From contig JAODNB010000066.1 in NCBI GenBank assembly GCA_025464795.1, positions 1-7,542 on the forward strand: 7,542 nucleotides of DNA, read 5' to 3'. The notes under the pieces are model-generated. The model did no database searches. It was not told where the DNA came from and worked only from the letters and a program-made list of their open reading frames with translations. Each line of letters opens with the position of its first letter. The first letter of the stretch is position 1. Source of the DNA: Frankiales bacterium (GTDB taxonomy: Bacteria; Actinomycetota; Actinomycetes; Mycobacteriales; SCTD01). The translations under genes and the position numbers were made by a program. This document shows, one piece after another, positions 5,560-7,542 of the stretch.

Positions 5560-6592
5560 GGCTGGGCAGCGCTTCCCTTGCGCGGTCGTGGTCGAGGCCG
5601 AGCCCCTCGAGCAGGTCGATCACGACGACCCTGAGCTGAGCCACGACCACCTGGCCGGACAGGCTCGAGGCCCGCAGCCGCACCGGGTCCAGCTTGGCCG
5701 CGAACACGATCAGCGGCTCGATGGCGTCGGCAGCGGACGTGTCAGGGGCGAGGATCTCAGCGAGCTCCTCGAGGAGCGCCGGCATCTCCGCCGGCAACGG
5801 GTCGCCCGTCTCGAGAGCCACCATGGACCTGCGCACCAGCACCCGCAGGTTGCGGGTGGCGCGGGTGAGCCCTCGGACCAAGGCGACCTGCGGACGGCTG
5901 TCGCCGCGACGCAGCGGTGACAGCCGGGTCGTCTCCCGACCCGTCTCGATCGCCTGCTCCCACTTCGTCAGCACCGGTTCCAGCAAGCGTCCGCGGCCGA
6001 GCGCCTCCGCAGCCGCAGCGCTGTCACCGGTGCGTGCGGCCGACGCGGTCTCGCGCAGGACCTCCGCCAGCTCGGTGAGGTAGCGGCCTCGGAAGCGCCG
6101 GACGTCCTTCCACGGGTCGTGGGGCAGCAGCGCTGCCACCAGGAGAGCCGCGGCGCCTCCGACGATCGCGTCCTGCCAGCGGTGGAAGCCGCTGTTCGGG
6201 GTGCGCGGCAGGGCGACGACGAACACCGACTGCACAGCGGCCTGGCTGACCGCGAGCCCTGCTCCGTTGATCGCGATGGCCAGCAGCAGGGCGAAGAAGA
6301 CCACGACGCCGATCTGCCACACCCCCTGGCCGAACAGCGACACCCAGAGGTCTCCCACGGCCACCCCCAGGGCGACCCCTGCGGCGACGTCGGCCGTCCT
6401 GCGGAGCCGGCCACCCGCGGTGAGCCCGAGGCTCACGACCGCTGCGACGCTCGCGAAGAACGGCCGGGTGTGACCGAGCACCTGGGTCGAGAAGGCCCAC
6501 GCCCCTGCCGCAGCGAGCCCGCTCTGCGCCGCGCCCCAGGACCCGGCTCGCACTCGGGACCAGCTCGCGACGACCGCCTGCCGAGGGTGCAT
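5549..6592 (-). CDS. FUSC-family (aromatic acid exporter-like) membrane protein
   Basis: A 347-residue inner-membrane protein. The first half holds about six hydrophobic segments (roughly residues 19-39, 43-60, 67-88, 92-108, 111-128, 138-157). The early HTRPFFASVAAVVSLG and the RLRRTADVAAGVALGVAVG segment are typical of FUSC / aromatic-acid exporter modules. From residue 160 (HDPWKDVRRFRGRY) the protein is a soluble, helix-rich and charged cytoplasmic domain. Related proteins such as AaeB export hydroxylated aromatic acids with a membrane-fusion partner; no such partner is present here and the substrate is unknown. Length is that of single-module actinobacterial members, about half of AaeB. 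The ATG at 6592-6590 lies six bases after a TAGGTT box on the minus strand, so it is probably leaderless. It diverges from the fumarase gene across 22 bases. Confidence 0.85.
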   Translation of the reverse strand: MHPRQAVVASWSRVRAGSWGAAQSGLAAAGAWAFSTQVLGHTRPFFASVAAVVSLGLTAGGRLRRTADVAAGVALGVAVGDLWVSLFGQGVWQIGVVVFFALLLAIAINGAGLAVSQAAVQSVFVVALPRTPNSGFHRWQDAIVGGAAALLVAALLPHDPWKDVRRFRGRYLTELAEVLRETASAARTGDSAAAAEALGRGRLLEPVLTKWEQAIETGRETTRLSPLRRGDSRPQVALVRGLTRATRNLRVLVRRSMVALETGDPLPAEMPALLEELAEILAPDTSAADAIEPLIVFAAKLDPVRLRASSLSGQVVVAQLRVVVIDLLEGLGLDHDRAREALPSLTG

Positions 6593-6598
6593 GCAGCA

Positions 6599-6604
6599 AA
6601 CCTA
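6599..6604 (-). promoter_or_regulatory. Putative -10 box (TAGGTT) for leaderless FUSC mRNA
   Basis: On the minus strand TAGGTT (TANNNT) is followed by six bases and then the ATG of the FUSC gene. It shares the TA at 6603-6604 with the fumarase -10 box on the plus strand, so the two divergent promoters would overlap. No Shine-Dalgarno is seen. Confidence 0.6.
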
Positions 6605-6608
6605 GACT
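6603..6608 (+). promoter_or_regulatory. Putative -10 box (TAGACT) for leaderless fumarase mRNA
   Basis: TAGACT (TANNNT) is followed by exactly six bases and the ATG at 6615, which would place transcription start on the start codon. A GAGG at 6609-6612 is only two bases from the ATG, too close to act as a normal ribosome binding site. The box overlaps the divergent FUSC -10 box. Confidence 0.62.
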
Positions 6609-6614
6609 GAGGCC

Positions 6615-7542
6615 ATGCCTGAGTTCGCGTACACAGACCTGCTCCCGCTCGGCGCGGATGACACCCCTTACCGGCTGCTGACGTCCGAGGGCGTGTCCAC
6701 GACGACCGCCCTCGGGCGCACCTTCCTGCAGGTATCAGGTGAGGCCCTGTCACTACTGGCCAAGACCGCGATGCGCGACATCGCGCACCTGCTCCGTCCG
6801 GCGCACCTCGCCCAGCTGCGACGCATCCTCGATGACCCCGAGGCGTCGCCGAACGACAAGTTCGTCGCGCTGGACCTGCTCAAGAACGCCAACATCGCGG
6901 CGGGCGGTGTGCTGCCGATGTGCCAGGACACCGGCACCGCGATCGTCATGGCCAAGCGCGGCATGACCGTCCTCACCGACGGCCACGACGAAGAGCACCT
7001 GTCGCGGGGGATCTACGACGCCTACACGCAGCTCAACCTGCGGTACTCGCAGCTGGCTCCGCTGACGATGTGGGAGGAGAAGAACACCGGCAACAACCTG
7101 CCCGCGCAGATCGAGACCTACGCGACGCCGTACGACTCCTACGACTTCCTGTTCATGGCCAAGGGCGGCGGTTCGGCGAACAAGAGCTACCTGTTCCAGG
7201 AGACCAAGGCCGTCCTCAACGAGAAGGCCATGATGCGCTTCCTGGAGGACAAGATCCGGTCGCTCGGCACCGCGGCCTGTCCCCCGTACCACCTGGCGAT
7301 CGTGATCGGCGGCACCTCCGCGGAGTACGCCCTCAAGACGGCGAAGTACGCCTCCGCGAAGTACCTGGACGGCATCCCAACGTCAGGGTCGCCGACGGGT
7401 CACGGGTTTCGCGACCTCGACCTCGAGCTGCAGGTGCATGAGCTGACGGCTCGCCTGGGCATCGGTGCGCAGTTCGGCGGGAAGTACTTCTGCCACGACG
7501 TCCGGGTCGTCCGGCTCCCCCGGCACGGCGCCTCGTGCCCCG
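6615..7542 (+). CDS. Class I fumarate hydratase, [4Fe-4S] type (cut by right edge)
   Basis: The first 309 residues, more than half of a class I fumarase (FumA/FumB type, about 550 residues with fused alpha and beta parts). It interconverts fumarate and L-malate in the TCA cycle in the cytoplasm. The iron-sulfur ligands are visible: C103 in PMCQDTGT, C222 in TAACPP and C308 in RHGASCP, matching the spacing of the three cluster cysteines of E. coli FumA; an extra C293 lies in KYFCHDVRV. Other family segments are GKGG-like MAKGGGSANKSY (181-192) and IGGTSAEYAL (231-240). The frame is open to the window end and the C-terminal beta domain is not seen. Class I enzymes are oxygen-sensitive, unlike class II FumC (established knowledge). 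The ATG start follows a -10-like TAGACT by six bases. It diverges from the FUSC gene. Confidence 0.97.
   Translation, partial: MPEFAYTDLLPLGADDTPYRLLTSEGVSTTTALGRTFLQVSGEALSLLAKTAMRDIAHLLRPAHLAQLRRILDDPEASPNDKFVALDLLKNANIAAGGVLPMCQDTGTAIVMAKRGMTVLTDGHDEEHLSRGIYDAYTQLNLRYSQLAPLTMWEEKNTGNNLPAQIETYATPYDSYDFLFMAKGGGSANKSYLFQETKAVLNEKAMMRFLEDKIRSLGTAACPPYHLAIVIGGTSAEYALKTAKYASAKYLDGIPTSGSPTGHGFRDLDLELQVHELTARLGIGAQFGGKYFCHDVRVVRLPRHGASCP

Noticed and set aside
7338..7370. Short near-repeat GCGAAGTAC in the fumarase gene
   Set aside because: It encodes the normal AKYASAKY helix of class I fumarases and is a codon-usage effect.
1..7542. Novel defence system, prophage, CRISPR, tRNA or mobile element
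   Set aside because: I found no repeat arrays, transposase, integrase, tRNA-like fold or unknown gene cluster; all ten genes belong to recognisable families.

Overview
The window looks like ordinary chromosomal DNA of a high-GC actinobacterium, plausibly Nocardioidaceae or Intrasporangiaceae-like. That placement is inferred from strong G/C bias at third codon positions, frequent GTG/TTG starts, the protein families present, and several starts that look leaderless. Coding density is very high. Ten protein genes fill the window, the largest gap between genes is about 50 bases, and neighbouring genes often overlap. I see no rRNA, tRNA, CRISPR array, insertion sequence, phage gene or attachment site.

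Layout. (1) Bases 1-1506, minus strand: a tightly overlapped three-gene operon, read right to left as a flavin-reductase-like FMN-binding protein, a TetR regulator, and the N-terminal part of a kynureninase-family PLP enzyme that runs off the left edge. The first gene has a Shine-Dalgarno sequence; the later two are joined by GTGA and TGATG overlaps. (2) Bases 1558-3392, plus strand: class II fructose-1,6-bisphosphatase (glpX), joined by a TTGA overlap to an exonuclease III / AP endonuclease gene. (3) Bases 3389-3901, minus strand: a DUF1697 protein, tail-to-tail with the exonuclease so that both stops lie in one CTAG. (4) Bases 3940-5559, plus strand: a secreted zinc metallopeptidase with an M36/thermolysin-type active site, then a cytidylate-kinase-like P-loop protein. 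(5) Bases 5549-6592, minus strand: a FUSC-family membrane protein whose end overlaps the kinase gene by 11 bases. (6) Bases 6615-7542, plus strand: the first 309 residues of a class I [4Fe-4S] fumarate hydratase, cut by the right edge.

Functionally, central carbon metabolism (glpX, fumarase) brackets a mixed set of housekeeping and accessory genes. The left operon suggests breakdown or modification of an aromatic amino-acid metabolite such as kynurenine, under its own TetR regulator. I found no evidence of a novel defence or mobile system. The most notable signal is regulatory. Five genes start with ATG placed 6-7 bases after a CTANNNT -10 box with no Shine-Dalgarno, the expected form of leaderless mRNAs. 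At one divergent junction (6599-6608) two such boxes face away from each other over the same TA step, and two other junctions show weaker versions of this.
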